A stretch of DNA of 64,000 bases, from positions 1,741,001 to 1,805,000 of the forward strand of contig JAFLBK010000001.1 of NCBI GenBank assembly GCA_017303335.1, written 5' to 3'. Below the pieces are notes generated by a model. That model did not search any database, was not told where the DNA came from, and saw nothing but the letters and a program-made list of their open reading frames with translations. A program made the translations under genes and the position numbers. This document shows positions 25,435 through 34,611 of the stretch, one piece after another. How positions within the stretch are numbered: the stretch's first letter is position 1; each line of letters opens with the position of its first letter. The stretch comes from Chitinophagales bacterium (GTDB lineage Bacteria > Bacteroidota > Bacteroidia > Chitinophagales > Chitinophagaceae).

Positions 25435-27134
25435 AGAGGCTGGCTGGGTCGTATATCGATCACTTTCAATTGCAATGTGGTGTTGCCGTTCCATTCATTT
25501 TCATCGAGGGTAAAAGCCATGTCGAAGGGTTGGGAAAGAACCGGGAATTTTCCGGCAAGGTTAAACCCGATGCCGGTAAAACTGATGTTGTCCTGTTTTA
25601 CCACAAAGCGAAGATGTTCTTCCTTCACCACTTTTGAATAGCCGGTATCCAATACCCGTTCAGCCACGAAAACGGGGCGCATGTTTTCGGGCCCGAAGGG
25701 TTCCATCTGGCAGATGATACTGTAAAAACCGGCGTTGATGTCCTTGAAGCGGATCACGGCATCCACCGTTATCTCGGGTACCAGCAATTGTTCGGGAATG
25801 GTGGCAGAAACGGTTTCTTCGAATTTCGCCGCGAAGGCTTCAACCTGCTCCGGCAAGAGCGACAGGCCCGCCGCGGCAAAATGGCCTCCGTACCCGAGCA
25901 GGTGCTCCCGGCAGGCATGGATGGCTTCATAGAGGTTGAATCCCGGTACACTGCGGGCGCTTCCGGCGGCTATATCGCCGCTTTTGGTGAGCACCACCGT
26001 AGGCCGGTAATAGGTTTCGATCAGGCGGCTGGCCACGATGCCAACAACACCTTTGTGCCAGTGTTCGCGGAATACCACCGTTGTTTTTTTATGTTGAAGC
26101 GAGGGGTCGGCATTGATAATGGCCAGCGCTTCGCTGGTGATCTCTTTATCCGCTTCCTTGCGATCCGAATTATCGCTGTGCAGCATTTCGGCATAGCCAA
26201 GGGCTTTCGGGTAATCATCTTCGAGGAACATCTGCACGGCTTTCCGGGCATCATCCATTCTGCCGGCCGCGTTCACCCGTGGAGCGATCACAAACACCAC
26301 ATTGTTGATGGAAAGTTTTTTCTGGATATTGCCGAGGTGAATGAGCGCCCGGATACCCGGGTTCGGCGCTTCATTGATTTTCTGCAGTCCGTAATAGGCC
26401 AATACCCGGTTCTCGCCGGTCATGGGTACAATGTCGGCGGCGATGGCCACTGCTACCAGGTCGATATATTCTTTGTAGTGTTCTTCTTCCAGGTTCAGGT
26501 GCCGGGTGAGGGCGGTGATGAGTTTAAAGCCAACGCCGCAGCCACAGAGTTCTTTGTACGGGTAAGGGCAATCTTTTTGTTTGGGGTTGAGAATGGCTGC
26601 CGCCGGCGGCAATTCGGCATCAGGAAGGTGGTGATCGCAAACAATAAAGTCAATGCCCAGGGTTTTTGCATAAGCGATCAGTTCAACGGATTTGATACCA
26701 CAGTCCAGCGAAACGATCAGGGAAAAATTATTTTCTTTCGCATAGTCGATTCCCATTTTACTAACGCCGTATCCTTCGCGGTAGCGATGCGGGATATAGA
26801 AATCCAACAGGGCGGGGTCGTAAATTTTACAGAGAAACCGGAACATGCAGGCAACCGATGTGGTGCCGTCAACATCATAATCGCCAAAGACAAGAATTTT
26901 TTCTTTACGGGTAAAAGCCGTGAATAAGCGGTCGACCGCTTTTTGCATATCCTTCATCAGCCAGGGATCGTGGAGGTCGGTCCACTGCGGCCGGAAATAG
27001 GCTTTTGCCCGGGTGAAATCATCGATACCACGTTGTACAAGGATACCACAGATGGCGTTGCTTACCTTCAGTGCTTCCTGCAGCGCATCAGTTTTTTTTG
27101 CATCGGCTTCCGCGATTTTCCACCTGCGTTCCAT
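25431..27134 (-). CDS. recJ: Single-stranded-DNA exonuclease RecJ
   Basis: 5'-3' ssDNA exonuclease for recombination and mismatch repair. 567 residues, full length. The DHH phosphoesterase motifs are present: LVFGDYDVDGTTS (motif I), SLDCGIKS, VCDHHLPDAELPPA (DHH) and APRVNAAGRMDDA, with the DHHA1 domain GIVASRLIETYYRP and GYGGHFAAAG. Lies 4 bases after the polyprenyl synthase gene and overlaps the methyltransferase start, so the three form one operon. Confidence 0.96.
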   Translation of the reverse strand: MERRWKIAEADAKKTDALQEALKVSNAICGILVQRGIDDFTRAKAYFRPQWTDLHDPWLMKDMQKAVDRLFTAFTRKEKILVFGDYDVDGTTSVACMFRFLCKIYDPALLDFYIPHRYREGYGVSKMGIDYAKENNFSLIVSLDCGIKSVELIAYAKTLGIDFIVCDHHLPDAELPPAAAILNPKQKDCPYPYKELCGCGVGFKLITALTRHLNLEEEHYKEYIDLVAVAIAADIVPMTGENRVLAYYGLQKINEAPNPGIRALIHLGNIQKKLSINNVVFVIAPRVNAAGRMDDARKAVQMFLEDDYPKALGYAEMLHSDNSDRKEADKEITSEALAIINADPSLQHKKTTVVFREHWHKGVVGIVASRLIETYYRPTVVLTKSGDIAAGSARSVPGFNLYEAIHACREHLLGYGGHFAAAGLSLLPEQVEAFAAKFEETVSATIPEQLLVPEITVDAVIRFKDINAGFYSIICQMEPFGPENMRPVFVAERVLDTGYSKVVKEEHLRFVVKQDNISFTGIGFNLAGKFPVLSQPFDMAFTLDENEWNGNTTLQLKVIDIRPSQPL

Positions 27135-27138
27135 GTGA

Positions 27139-28101
27139 TCAGTATTTCCTGTCGGTAGTATAACGAACCAGTTCTTCCAACGCCGAACGGGCAGGGCTTT
27201 CGGGGAAGAGGTGTAAGATAGCGAGCGCCTGGTCGCGGTAATTGTTCATTTTCTCCGCGGCATATGCGATTCCCCCCGATTTATTGACCGTGTCTATCAC
27301 ATACCTGATTTTTTCCGGGTCCTTGTTCTCATTTTTCATGATGTAGACCAGTTGTCTTCTTGTTTTCGGATCGGTCGTGTTGAGTGTATGTATCAGGGGA
27401 AGTGTGAGTTTCTTTTCCCGGATGTCGTTCCCGGTTGGCTTACCCACATTGGCGGAGCCGTAATCGAAGAGATCGTCTTTTATCTGGAAGGCGATGCCGA
27501 CTTTTTCGCCAAAGGACTTCATTTGACCGGTTATCGACGCATCACCACAGGTACTTTGCGCTCCTGCGGCGCAGGCCGAAGAAAGCAGCGATGCTGTTTT
27601 TCCCCTGATAATATCGAAATAAACGGATTCGTCGAAGTTGAGTTTGCGGGTTTTCTGAATCTGGAGCAATTCCCCCTCGCTCATTTGTTTGACGGCTTCG
27701 GAAAGAATATGCAATTGCTCGAATTCGTTATTACCGGTGGCCAGTAACAAACCTTTGGAAAGCAGGTAATCCCCCACCAGTACGGCGATTTTCTTATTCC
27801 AGAGGGCGTTGATCGAGAAGAAACCCCTGCGCATCGGCGAATCATCCACCACATCATCGTGAACCAGTGTGGCTGTGTGCAATAGTTCTACCAGGGCAGC
27901 GGCTCTGTAGGTGCTTTCATTGATGGGACCATGTAATTTTGCGCTCAGCAGTACAAACATGGGGCGAAGTTGTTTGCCTTTTCGTTTGATGATGTACTTC
28001 ATGATCGTGTCCAGCAGGGGTGTTTCGCTACGGACAGCCTCGGCAAATCTCTTTTCAAAAACCTTTAATTCGTCCCCTATGATGTCGTTGATGAACTGCA
28101 T
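27139..28101 (-). CDS. Polyprenyl diphosphate synthase (long chain)
   Basis: Trans-prenyltransferase that elongates FPP with IPP, probably for the menaquinone side chain. 320 residues from the ATG at 28101 (MQFINDIIGDEL), which fits family N-termini better than the 17-residue extension from 28152. First aspartate motif LVHDDVVDDSPMRRG and second FQIKDDLFDYG are intact, as is RGKTASLLSSACAAGA. The small residues just before the first motif (ELLHTATL) match octaprenyl-type enzymes and not FPP synthase. First gene of the recJ operon. Confidence 0.92.
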   Translation of the reverse strand: MQFINDIIGDELKVFEKRFAEAVRSETPLLDTIMKYIIKRKGKQLRPMFVLLSAKLHGPINESTYRAAALVELLHTATLVHDDVVDDSPMRRGFFSINALWNKKIAVLVGDYLLSKGLLLATGNNEFEQLHILSEAVKQMSEGELLQIQKTRKLNFDESVYFDIIRGKTASLLSSACAAGAQSTCGDASITGQMKSFGEKVGIAFQIKDDLFDYGSANVGKPTGNDIREKKLTLPLIHTLNTTDPKTRRQLVYIMKNENKDPEKIRYVIDTVNKSGGIAYAAEKMNNYRDQALAILHLFPESPARSALEELVRYTTDRKY

Positions 28102-28301
28102 ATAAAATTCCGGCAATTTACCACAGCCCCGGGGCCTGTCAAAGTAAAACATTGGCTTTTACGTGGATTGCAGTTAAAAACAGTGTTTTTTCGTGAAAAA
28201 AATGATAGTTTTGTGCAACGAAACCCGAACTGGCTGTGTCTTGCCCCGAAAAAAGTTCAAGCGGAAAAATTTTAACTTAACCTAAATAACTTATTAAAAA
28301 G

Positions 28302-28333
28302 TTTGATTATTAGGCAGCAATTGATATTTTTGC
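28302..28333 (+). promoter_or_regulatory. Promoter for the OmpA-like gene
   Basis: TTTG at 28302-28305, 19 bases, then TATTTTTGC at 28325-28333. Both boxes and spacing match the Bacteroidota housekeeping consensus. It lies in an AT-rich region about 48 bases before the start. Confidence 0.8.
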
Positions 28334-28380
28334 TGAAAATTAATCCGTACAAATTAATTAAAAACATTAATTATTAAAAT

Positions 28381-30015
28381 ATGGTAAGCAAAAAGTACAA
28401 ATTCTTATTAGGGATATTGCTCCTTGCCTCTGGGGCCTTTGCCCAGGTAGGCGGTCGGGGAAGTGTTTACGATTCCTCTGTAATACCTGCAAAAAGAATG
28501 GCCCAGCAAAATGAGTTCTGGAACAGCACATACAATTTCCCCGCAAAACCCCGCAACATGTGGGAGATCGGAGTTTCCGGGGGTATGTTCACCGTGAGTG
28601 GTGACGTAGCAGCTAAATTGCCGACCCTTGGTTTTGCTGCACATGTTCGCAAAGCTTTCGGTTATGTATTCTCACTCAGGCTTCAGTACCTGAACGGAAC
28701 CGGTAAAGGAATGAACTGGGTATCCAGCCAGAATTTTGGAAAAAACCAGGGCTGGAATACAAAATACAATGCGCCTGTACGTGTGCCGGGTAATCCCGAC
28801 AGAACCGTAGGAACACTCGATGCTACCGGAACACGACCATTGGACCAGGTTTTCTATAACTATAAAGTAAAATTGCAAGACCTGTCTTTACAGGGTATCG
28901 TTACGTTGAACAATGTTCGTTTCCACAAGCAAAAAACAGGAATGGTGATTTATGGTGGCGCTGGTATCGGTATCTCTGCTTTCCAGACCAAGGTGAATGC
29001 GCTGGATGCCAGTGGTAATCCATACACCACCCTGTTCAATTCCATTACCACCACAAATTACAGCGGAAGGAAGTCTATATTGAAAGCTTTGAAAGCCGGT
29101 ATGGATAAAACCTACGAAACCGATGCAGACAATGAGCTTACCCGTCGTCCTAAACTGGGTAACAACACACTTAAACCTTCGGGTACTGTATTGATAGGTC
29201 TCGCCTTTAAATTAAGCAACCGTATTAACCTGGCCATTGAAGACAGGTGGTCGTTTGTAAAAACGGACCTGCTCGACGGTCAGCGCTGGCAGGAGCATGC
29301 CTGGGGTGATGCTGCTCTGACAAGCGATTTTGATTCATATAACTACGCTTCCATCGGTTTGAACGTTAACCTGGGTGCTAAATCGGTACAACCGTTATGG
29401 TGGCTGAACCCACTGGATTATGCATACGACGAACTCCGCAATCACCGCAATGTTAAGATTCCGAAGAACGATTGCAACGATGCGGATGGTGATGGTGTTT
29501 GTGATCATCTCGATCGTGAACCCAATACGCCTGCCGGATGTCCTGTTGACACACACGGTGTGACAAGGGATACCGATGGAGATGGAGTACCGGATTGCAA
29601 AGACAAGCAGTTGATCACACCTACAGAATGTCAGCCTGTAAATGCGGATGGTGTTGGTAAGTGTCCGGAACCAGAGTGCTGCAAGAACAACACAGGTATG
29701 GGAGGAGATAAGGCCGTACAATGCCCTTGCGATTACCCAAGCCTCGGATTCAAAGGCAATGTACTTACACTGAACGCCGACAACAGGGCTATGCTGGCAA
29801 CCGTTGCCGCCAAAATGAAGGCAAATCCAACATGTACGATCACAATCAATGGCTATCCTGAGGCCTCTAAAGCTTCACAGGCAAACTGCCAGAAGCGTTT
29901 GGATGCTATCAAGAAATACCTTGTTGAAAAAGAAGGTATCAGCGCCGACAGGATAACAACGAATTGCGAAGTAGGTGGTGGTGATAAGAATACCGTAGAC
30001 GTTAAATGTAACTAA
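28381..30015 (+). CDS. Outer-membrane protein with TSP3 repeats and a divergent OmpA-like C-terminus
   Basis: 544 residues, signal peptide ending AFAQ (residue 22). Residues about 55-345 form an 8-stranded-barrel-like region (GVSGGMFTVSGDVA, NLAIEDRWSFV). Residues 360-430 hold calcium-binding TSP3-like DxDxDG repeats (DADGDGVCDHLD, DTDGDGVPDCKD) and several Cys. The C-terminal 90 residues resemble OmpA but read INGYPEASKASQANCQKRLDAI, so the Asp that contacts diaminopimelate is absent while the Arg is kept. Strong promoter and terminator suggest high expression. Confidence 0.88.
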   Translation: MVSKKYKFLLGILLLASGAFAQVGGRGSVYDSSVIPAKRMAQQNEFWNSTYNFPAKPRNMWEIGVSGGMFTVSGDVAAKLPTLGFAAHVRKAFGYVFSLRLQYLNGTGKGMNWVSSQNFGKNQGWNTKYNAPVRVPGNPDRTVGTLDATGTRPLDQVFYNYKVKLQDLSLQGIVTLNNVRFHKQKTGMVIYGGAGIGISAFQTKVNALDASGNPYTTLFNSITTTNYSGRKSILKALKAGMDKTYETDADNELTRRPKLGNNTLKPSGTVLIGLAFKLSNRINLAIEDRWSFVKTDLLDGQRWQEHAWGDAALTSDFDSYNYASIGLNVNLGAKSVQPLWWLNPLDYAYDELRNHRNVKIPKNDCNDADGDGVCDHLDREPNTPAGCPVDTHGVTRDTDGDGVPDCKDKQLITPTECQPVNADGVGKCPEPECCKNNTGMGGDKAVQCPCDYPSLGFKGNVLTLNADNRAMLATVAAKMKANPTCTITINGYPEASKASQANCQKRLDAIKKYLVEKEGISADRITTNCEVGGGDKNTVDVKCN

Positions 30016-30035
30016 TACTGATATTATTTAATATT

Positions 30036-30061
30036 AAGGCCCTCGTATGAGGGCCTTTTTT
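30036..30061 (+). terminator. Terminator after the OmpA-like gene
   Basis: AAGGCCCTC (30036-30044) pairs with GAGGGCCTT (30049-30057), loop GTAT, followed by a T run. Confidence 0.9.
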
Positions 30062-30150
30062 ATTTATTGGAAATCAGTTTCTTTAGAGAATCCTTAACGC
30101 CCTGTTTTTGGTAATTTCTTGACTTACTGGCATTTTTGACCTATTTCCAT

Positions 30151-30159
30151 TAACTTTGC
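30151..30159 (+). promoter_or_regulatory. -7 promoter box for bamD-rpoZ
   Basis: TAACTTTGC matches TAnnTTTG, 10 bases before the bamD ATG, so the leader is very short. Confidence 0.65.
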
Positions 30160-30169
30160 CTACTTTTTT

Positions 30170-31000
30170 ATGAAACGAATTAAAACGGTATCCGCGGGGA
30201 TCTTGCTCGTCTTACTGGTAACGGCCTGTAATAAATACAATAAGATATCCAAGAGCAAGGATTATGAATATAAACTGAGCATGGCGGATAAGTTCTATGA
30301 GCAGAAAAAGTATAAGATCGCCCAGCAGCTTTATGAAGAACTGTTCACCGTTTTTAAGGGTACAACCAAGTTTGAGGAATTATATTACAAAGACGCATAT
30401 TGTTTCTATTACATGAAGCAATACGCCGATGCGGAGAGTTTATTCAAAGGGTTCCTGGAAGTGTTTCCCAACAGCAGCAAGGCAGAGGAAGTGGATTATA
30501 TGCGTTCGTACTGTTTTTACAAGCAGTCGCCCAAACTGGAACTGGAGCAGGTAAATACCACCCGCGCCATGGGAATGATGCAGACTTTCATCAACACGCA
30601 TCCCGGATCGCCGCGAAATAAGGAAGCGTCGGATATCATTGATAAGTGCAGGGAAAAACTGGAACAAAAAGAGTACAGGGCGGCGGAGTTGTACTACGCA
30701 ATGGGTCAGTATCGTGCGGCCGCTATTGCCTTTGCCACCCTGCTGAATAATTACCCCGAATCGAAGAAAGGCGAAGAGTACAAGTTGAGAACCGTAAAGT
30801 CGTATTATAAATTCGCCAAGCTCAGCATCGCGGATAAACAATTGGAGCGCTACGAGAAAGTGGTTGATGAGTACGAGGATTTTGTTGACCGGTACCCGGA
30901 AAGCAAGTTGCTTAAAGAAGCGGAAAGCTATAGTAACCTAAGTAAAAATCATATTAAAGACATAAAAAATGAGCAAACTCAGACGTCAGCTAAGCGCTAA
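30170..31000 (+). CDS. bamD: Outer-membrane assembly lipoprotein BamD
   Basis: Essential lipoprotein partner of BamA in beta-barrel insertion. 276 residues with a lipobox (VTACNK, Cys near residue 20) and TPR-like repeats: MADKFYEQKKYKIAQQLYEEL, CFYYMKQYADAESLFKGFL, YAMGQYRAAAIAFATLL and YEDFVDRYPESKLLKEAE. Its 3' end overlaps the rpoZ start by 32 bases, so the C-terminal tail is encoded together with the omega N-terminus. This pairing is conserved in Bacteroidota. Confidence 0.93.
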   Translation: MKRIKTVSAGILLVLLVTACNKYNKISKSKDYEYKLSMADKFYEQKKYKIAQQLYEELFTVFKGTTKFEELYYKDAYCFYYMKQYADAESLFKGFLEVFPNSSKAEEVDYMRSYCFYKQSPKLELEQVNTTRAMGMMQTFINTHPGSPRNKEASDIIDKCREKLEQKEYRAAELYYAMGQYRAAAIAFATLLNNYPESKKGEEYKLRTVKSYYKFAKLSIADKQLERYEKVVDEYEDFVDRYPESKLLKEAESYSNLSKNHIKDIKNEQTQTSAKR

Positions 31001-31310
31001 CACCAGCAGTGTGGTAGAGCCCAAAAAATTATCCGAACTGAAGGATAAGACAGGTAATGTGTATGAATCCATCGCCATCATCGCGAAAAGGGCCAACCAG
31101 ATCAATATCACCCTGAAAGAGGAGCTGCACAATAAACTGGAAGAATTTGCCAGCCATACCGATAGCCTCGAAGAGATCCATGAGAACAAAGAGCAGATCG
31201 AGATATCCAAGGCGTATGAGCGCATGCCCAACCCGGCGTTACTGGCTACCACCGAATTCCTGGAGGATAAAGTATACTTCCGGAAAAATGACGAAGACCT
31301 GTTCAGCTGA
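30969..31310 (+). CDS. rpoZ: RNA polymerase omega subunit (RpoK/Rpb6 type)
   Basis: Small subunit that helps assemble the core enzyme around beta-prime. 113 residues; the omega signature is NVYESIAIIAKRANQI near residues 30-45, followed by ELHNKLEEFAS and the NPALLATTEFLEDKVYFR tail typical of Bacteroidota. It overlaps the end of bamD by 32 bases in another frame and is followed by a terminator that runs up to the coaBC start. Confidence 0.9.
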   Translation: MSKLRRQLSANTSSVVEPKKLSELKDKTGNVYESIAIIAKRANQINITLKEELHNKLEEFASHTDSLEEIHENKEQIEISKAYERMPNPALLATTEFLEDKVYFRKNDEDLFS

Positions 31311-31346
31311 TTTTAGCTCCCCGTTTAGTCAATAAATCATAATTTT

Positions 31347-31379
31347 AACCCGTATACGTTGTTGTAATACGGGTTTTTT
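31347..31379 (+). terminator. Terminator ending one base before the coaBC start codon
   Basis: AACCCGTAT (31347-31355) pairs with ATACGGGTT (31367-31375), followed by TTTT. The coaBC ATG is at 31381. The hairpin may act as an attenuator for coaBC instead of a plain end for rpoZ. Confidence 0.85.
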
Positions 31380-31380
31380 C

Positions 31381-32583
31381 ATGTTGCAAGGCAAAAAGAT
31401 ATTACTAGGGGTCACCGGCAGCATAGCCGCTTATAAAATGACCATACTTACGCGGCTGCTCGTTAAGGCAGGGGCCGACGTGAAGATCGTAATGACACCT
31501 GCCGCAAAAGATTTTGTAACACCTCTATCACTTTCCACCCTTTCCCGGAATCACGTACTGACCGGCCTCACAGAAAACGACTCGTGGGCCAACCACGTGA
31601 TGCTGGGCCGCTGGGCCGATATCATGCTTATAGCCCCCCTGAGCTGTAATAGCCTCGCAAAAATGGCGAACGGTATATGCGACAACCTGCTGATGGCCGT
31701 ATACCTGTCGGCAACCTGCCCGGTTGTTGTAGCGCCGGCCATGGATGAAGATATGTGGCACCATCCTTCCACAGCTGATAACCTTCAAAAGATCCGTTCA
31801 TACGGCAATGCCGTTATACCCGTTGAAAACGGAGAACTGGCAAGCGGACTCGTGGGAGAGGGCCGGATGGCAGAGCCCGAATCCATTGTTAGCTGGCTCA
31901 CCGATTTTTTTTTGCGAAAAAATGAACTGGCAGGTAAAAAAGTACTGATCACGGCGGGCCCTACCTATGAACCACTCGACCCGGTACGTTTCATCGGGAA
32001 TCATTCATCCGGAAAAATGGGAGCAGCGATCGCTGCGGAAATGAAAAACCGGGGAGCCGAGGTTACTGTCGTGGCCGGCCCCGTATCCATTTCGTTCAGC
32101 GAAGGGATCAGGCTGGTACGGGTTGGTTCGGCCAGCGAAATGTTCGATGCCTGCATGGCTGTTTTTCCGGAAACGGATATCGCCGTGATGAGTGCGGCTG
32201 TAGCGGATTATACGCCGGTTCAAATGGCCTCACAAAAGATCAAGAAAACAGACGGAGCGTTCACCGTAACGCTCACTAAAACGAAGGATATACTCAAGCA
32301 CCTGGGGCAAACAAAAAGGAACGGCCAGTTCCTGGTTGGATTTGCGCTGGAAACCAACAACGAAAAGGAATACGCCTTGCAGAAACTGCAAACCAAAAAT
32401 GCCGATATGATCGTCCTTAACTCGCTGAATGACGCAGGCGCTGGCTTCGGGCACGACACCAACAAAATCACTATTTTTGACAGGCAGGGTAACGCATTCC
32501 CGTTCGAAACCAAATCCAAGCGGGAAGTTGCCATCGATATCGTTAATACCATTATTCAGCAATTGCATGCGAACATTTATTAA
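31381..32583 (+). CDS. coaBC: Bifunctional phosphopantothenoylcysteine decarboxylase/synthetase
   Basis: Makes 4'-phosphopantetheine in coenzyme A synthesis: CoaB joins phosphopantothenate and cysteine, CoaC decarboxylates. 400 residues. The N-terminal flavoprotein shows GVTGSIAAYKM, the catalytic His in NHVMLGRWADIML, IAPLSCNSLAKMA and VVVAPAMDEDMW. The C-terminal CoaB half shows ITAGPTYEPLDPVRFIGNHS and the CTP-site lysines QKIKKTDG. MLQGKKILLGVTGS is the usual family start, so the ATG right after the terminator is credible. Confidence 0.96.
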   Translation: MLQGKKILLGVTGSIAAYKMTILTRLLVKAGADVKIVMTPAAKDFVTPLSLSTLSRNHVLTGLTENDSWANHVMLGRWADIMLIAPLSCNSLAKMANGICDNLLMAVYLSATCPVVVAPAMDEDMWHHPSTADNLQKIRSYGNAVIPVENGELASGLVGEGRMAEPESIVSWLTDFFLRKNELAGKKVLITAGPTYEPLDPVRFIGNHSSGKMGAAIAAEMKNRGAEVTVVAGPVSISFSEGIRLVRVGSASEMFDACMAVFPETDIAVMSAAVADYTPVQMASQKIKKTDGAFTVTLTKTKDILKHLGQTKRNGQFLVGFALETNNEKEYALQKLQTKNADMIVLNSLNDAGAGFGHDTNKITIFDRQGNAFPFETKSKREVAIDIVNTIIQQLHANIY

Positions 32584-33487
32584 GCTAGTACTGATCCTGC
32601 TGCTGGTTTCGGCCGATGTTAGCGCCCAGGAACTCAAGGCGAACATAACGGTTGTAAGCAACCAGGTGAGCAATAATATTAACCAGAATGTTTTCCGGAC
32701 CCTGCAAACCGCCTTAAACAATTTTATCAATAACCGGAAATGGACGCAGGATAATTTCGCTCCCAATGAACGCATCGAGTGCAATTTTTTACTGAACCTG
32801 CAACCGACGAATGACCTGAATGTATACAACGCGTCGCTTACCGTACAAGCTGCCCGGCCGGTATTCAACACTTCCTATGTATCGCCTATTGTCAACTTCA
32901 AGGACGACAACATTATTTTCAAATACGTCGAGTTCCAGGTGATCGAGTTCAACGAGAACAGGGTTTCGGGTTCTGATCCCTTAACCGCCAACCTCACAGC
33001 CGTATTGGCCTATTACGCCTACATGATCCTGGGGTTTGATTATGATTCGTTCTCTCTCCGCGGGGGCGATACCTATTTCCAGAAAGCGCAGAATATCGTG
33101 AACAATGCCCCGGATGGCCGCGGCATATCCGGCTGGAAGGCGTTCGACGGCCAGCGCAACAGGTACTGGCTTGTCGAGAATATGCTTAACAGCCGTTACG
33201 CGGTGATGCACGATGTTTATTATAACTACTACCGTCTTTGCATGGATAAAATGTACGAGGATGAAAACGGAGCCCGTGCTGAATTGCTGAACGTACTCAA
33301 CCTGCTGAACAATTTCGTGACCGATAACCCCAATAAAATGATCACCCAGTTCTTCTTCCAGGGTAAGGCCAGCGAATTGATCAAGATATTTTCAAAGGCG
33401 CCCCAACAGGATAAGGCAAGGGCTTCAGAAATGCTGCAACGCCTCGACCTGACCAATGCGGGCAAGTATAAAGATGAGATGAAATGA
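32567..33487 (+). CDS. DUF4835 family exported protein
   Basis: 306 residues from the ATG at 32567, which overlaps the coaBC end by 17 bases and gives a proper signal peptide (ending VSAQ, residue 20); the longer frame from 32429 would lie inside coaBC. The mature protein is helical with aromatic clusters (YYAYMILGFDYDSFSLRGG, YYNYYRLCMDKMYEDE). DUF4835 regularly follows coaBC in Bacteroidota, and some members are annotated as T9SS component PorD. An envelope role is therefore likely but not proven here. Confidence 0.88.
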   Translation: MRTFIKLVLILLLVSADVSAQELKANITVVSNQVSNNINQNVFRTLQTALNNFINNRKWTQDNFAPNERIECNFLLNLQPTNDLNVYNASLTVQAARPVFNTSYVSPIVNFKDDNIIFKYVEFQVIEFNENRVSGSDPLTANLTAVLAYYAYMILGFDYDSFSLRGGDTYFQKAQNIVNNAPDGRGISGWKAFDGQRNRYWLVENMLNSRYAVMHDVYYNYYRLCMDKMYEDENGARAELLNVLNLLNNFVTDNPNKMITQFFFQGKASELIKIFSKAPQQDKARASEMLQRLDLTNAGKYKDEMK

Positions 33488-33846
33488 TCCGGATGATCGC
33501 TTTCTTCTGCACCGTTAGCCTTTTATTTTCCTGCGGAAATAAAGAAAAACAAACTGCCGGCATTCTCAAGCCGGAGAAAATGCAGGCCGTTCTGTGGGAT
33601 ATCATCCGGGCGGATGTTTTCACCACACAGTACATAGCCAGGGATTCTTCAAAAAATCTTACCGAAGAAAACCTGAAACTGCAACAGCAGATATTCGTCA
33701 TCCATCACACCAGCAAGGAAGAATTCTACCGGAGTTACAGCTACTACAAAAACAACAGTAAAGAAATGCGGGCGATACTCGACAGCATGGTCAGCCAGGC
33801 CGACCGGAAACGAACCACAGGTATCAGTCCCGACAAAATACCCTGA
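33484..33846 (+). CDS. DUF4296-domain lipoprotein
   Basis: 120 residues with a lipobox at FSCGNK (Cys near residue 17). The helical domain KMQAVLWDIIRADVF and the segment HHTSKEEFYRSYSYYKNN match DUF4296, a small lipoprotein family of Bacteroidota with no known function. ATGA overlap with the DUF4835 stop and one base before the scoA start show that it is in the same operon. Confidence 0.85.
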   Translation: MIRMIAFFCTVSLLFSCGNKEKQTAGILKPEKMQAVLWDIIRADVFTTQYIARDSSKNLTEENLKLQQQIFVIHHTSKEEFYRSYSYYKNNSKEMRAILDSMVSQADRKRTTGISPDKIP

Positions 33847-33847
33847 T

Positions 33848-34546
33848 ATGAACAAAGTATACAAAAACGCGGCGGAAGCCATTACCGGAATACGGAACGG
33901 CTCCGTGATTATGCTCGGGGGCTTTGGCCTTTGCGGCATCCCGGAAAACTGTATCACCGCCCTGGTGGAAGCCGGCGTGAAGGAGCTGACCTGTATCTCC
34001 AATAACGCGGGTGTGGATGATTTTGGCATCGGCCTGATGCTTCAGCGAAAGCAGGTGAAAAAGATGATCTCATCGTACGTGGGCGAGAACGCCGAATTCG
34101 AACGGCAATTGCTGAGTGGCGAACTGGAAGTTGAACTCATACCACAGGGTACGCTGGCTACCCGCTGTATGGCTGCCGGTTACGGTATGCCGGCCGTTTT
34201 TACACCGGCCGGTGTGGGTACCGAAGTGGCGACCGGTAAAGAGACACGGATTTTCAATAATAAGGAATACCTGCTTGAATACGCTTTTGATGCCGATTTC
34301 GCCATCGTGAAAGCCTGGAAGGGCGATACACATGGTAATCTGATTTATAAAGAAACCGCCCGCAATTTTAATCCGCTGATGGCCATGGCCGGTAAGATCA
34401 CGATTGCCGAAGTGGAGGAACTGGTGCCTGCTGGCGAACTGGACCCCAACCAGGTTCATACACCCGGTATCTACGTTCATCGCATCTTCCAGGGCACCGG
34501 GTACGAGAAACGGATCGAACAACGAACCGTGCGGAAACGGAGCTAA
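33848..34546 (+). CDS. scoA: 3-oxoacid CoA-transferase, subunit A
   Basis: Alpha subunit of succinyl-CoA:3-ketoacid (or acetoacetate) CoA-transferase, used in ketone-body and branched-chain breakdown. 232 residues; GGFGLCGIPENCITAL near residue 25, CISNNAGVDDFGIG and the loop around YGMPAVFTPAGVGT match the family. One base after the DUF4296 gene. The beta subunit follows after a 65-base gap. Cytoplasmic heterodimer. Confidence 0.94.
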   Translation: MNKVYKNAAEAITGIRNGSVIMLGGFGLCGIPENCITALVEAGVKELTCISNNAGVDDFGIGLMLQRKQVKKMISSYVGENAEFERQLLSGELEVELIPQGTLATRCMAAGYGMPAVFTPAGVGTEVATGKETRIFNNKEYLLEYAFDADFAIVKAWKGDTHGNLIYKETARNFNPLMAMAGKITIAEVEELVPAGELDPNQVHTPGIYVHRIFQGTGYEKRIEQRTVRKRS

Positions 34547-34611
34547 ACCCGGCAACCTTTATTATCAGCAAACGACCTTCGCAGATCTTAAACGACTTAA
34601 ACGAACCAACG

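Noticed and set aside
25788..26927. A 379-codon open frame on the plus strand
   Set aside because: It lies entirely antisense to recJ, whose motifs are complete; the frame is open because of recJ codon bias and resembles no protein.
34547..34611. A regulatory site between scoA and scoB
   Set aside because: The 65 bases hold a partly repeated TTAAACGA motif but no stem, terminator or promoter that I could support.
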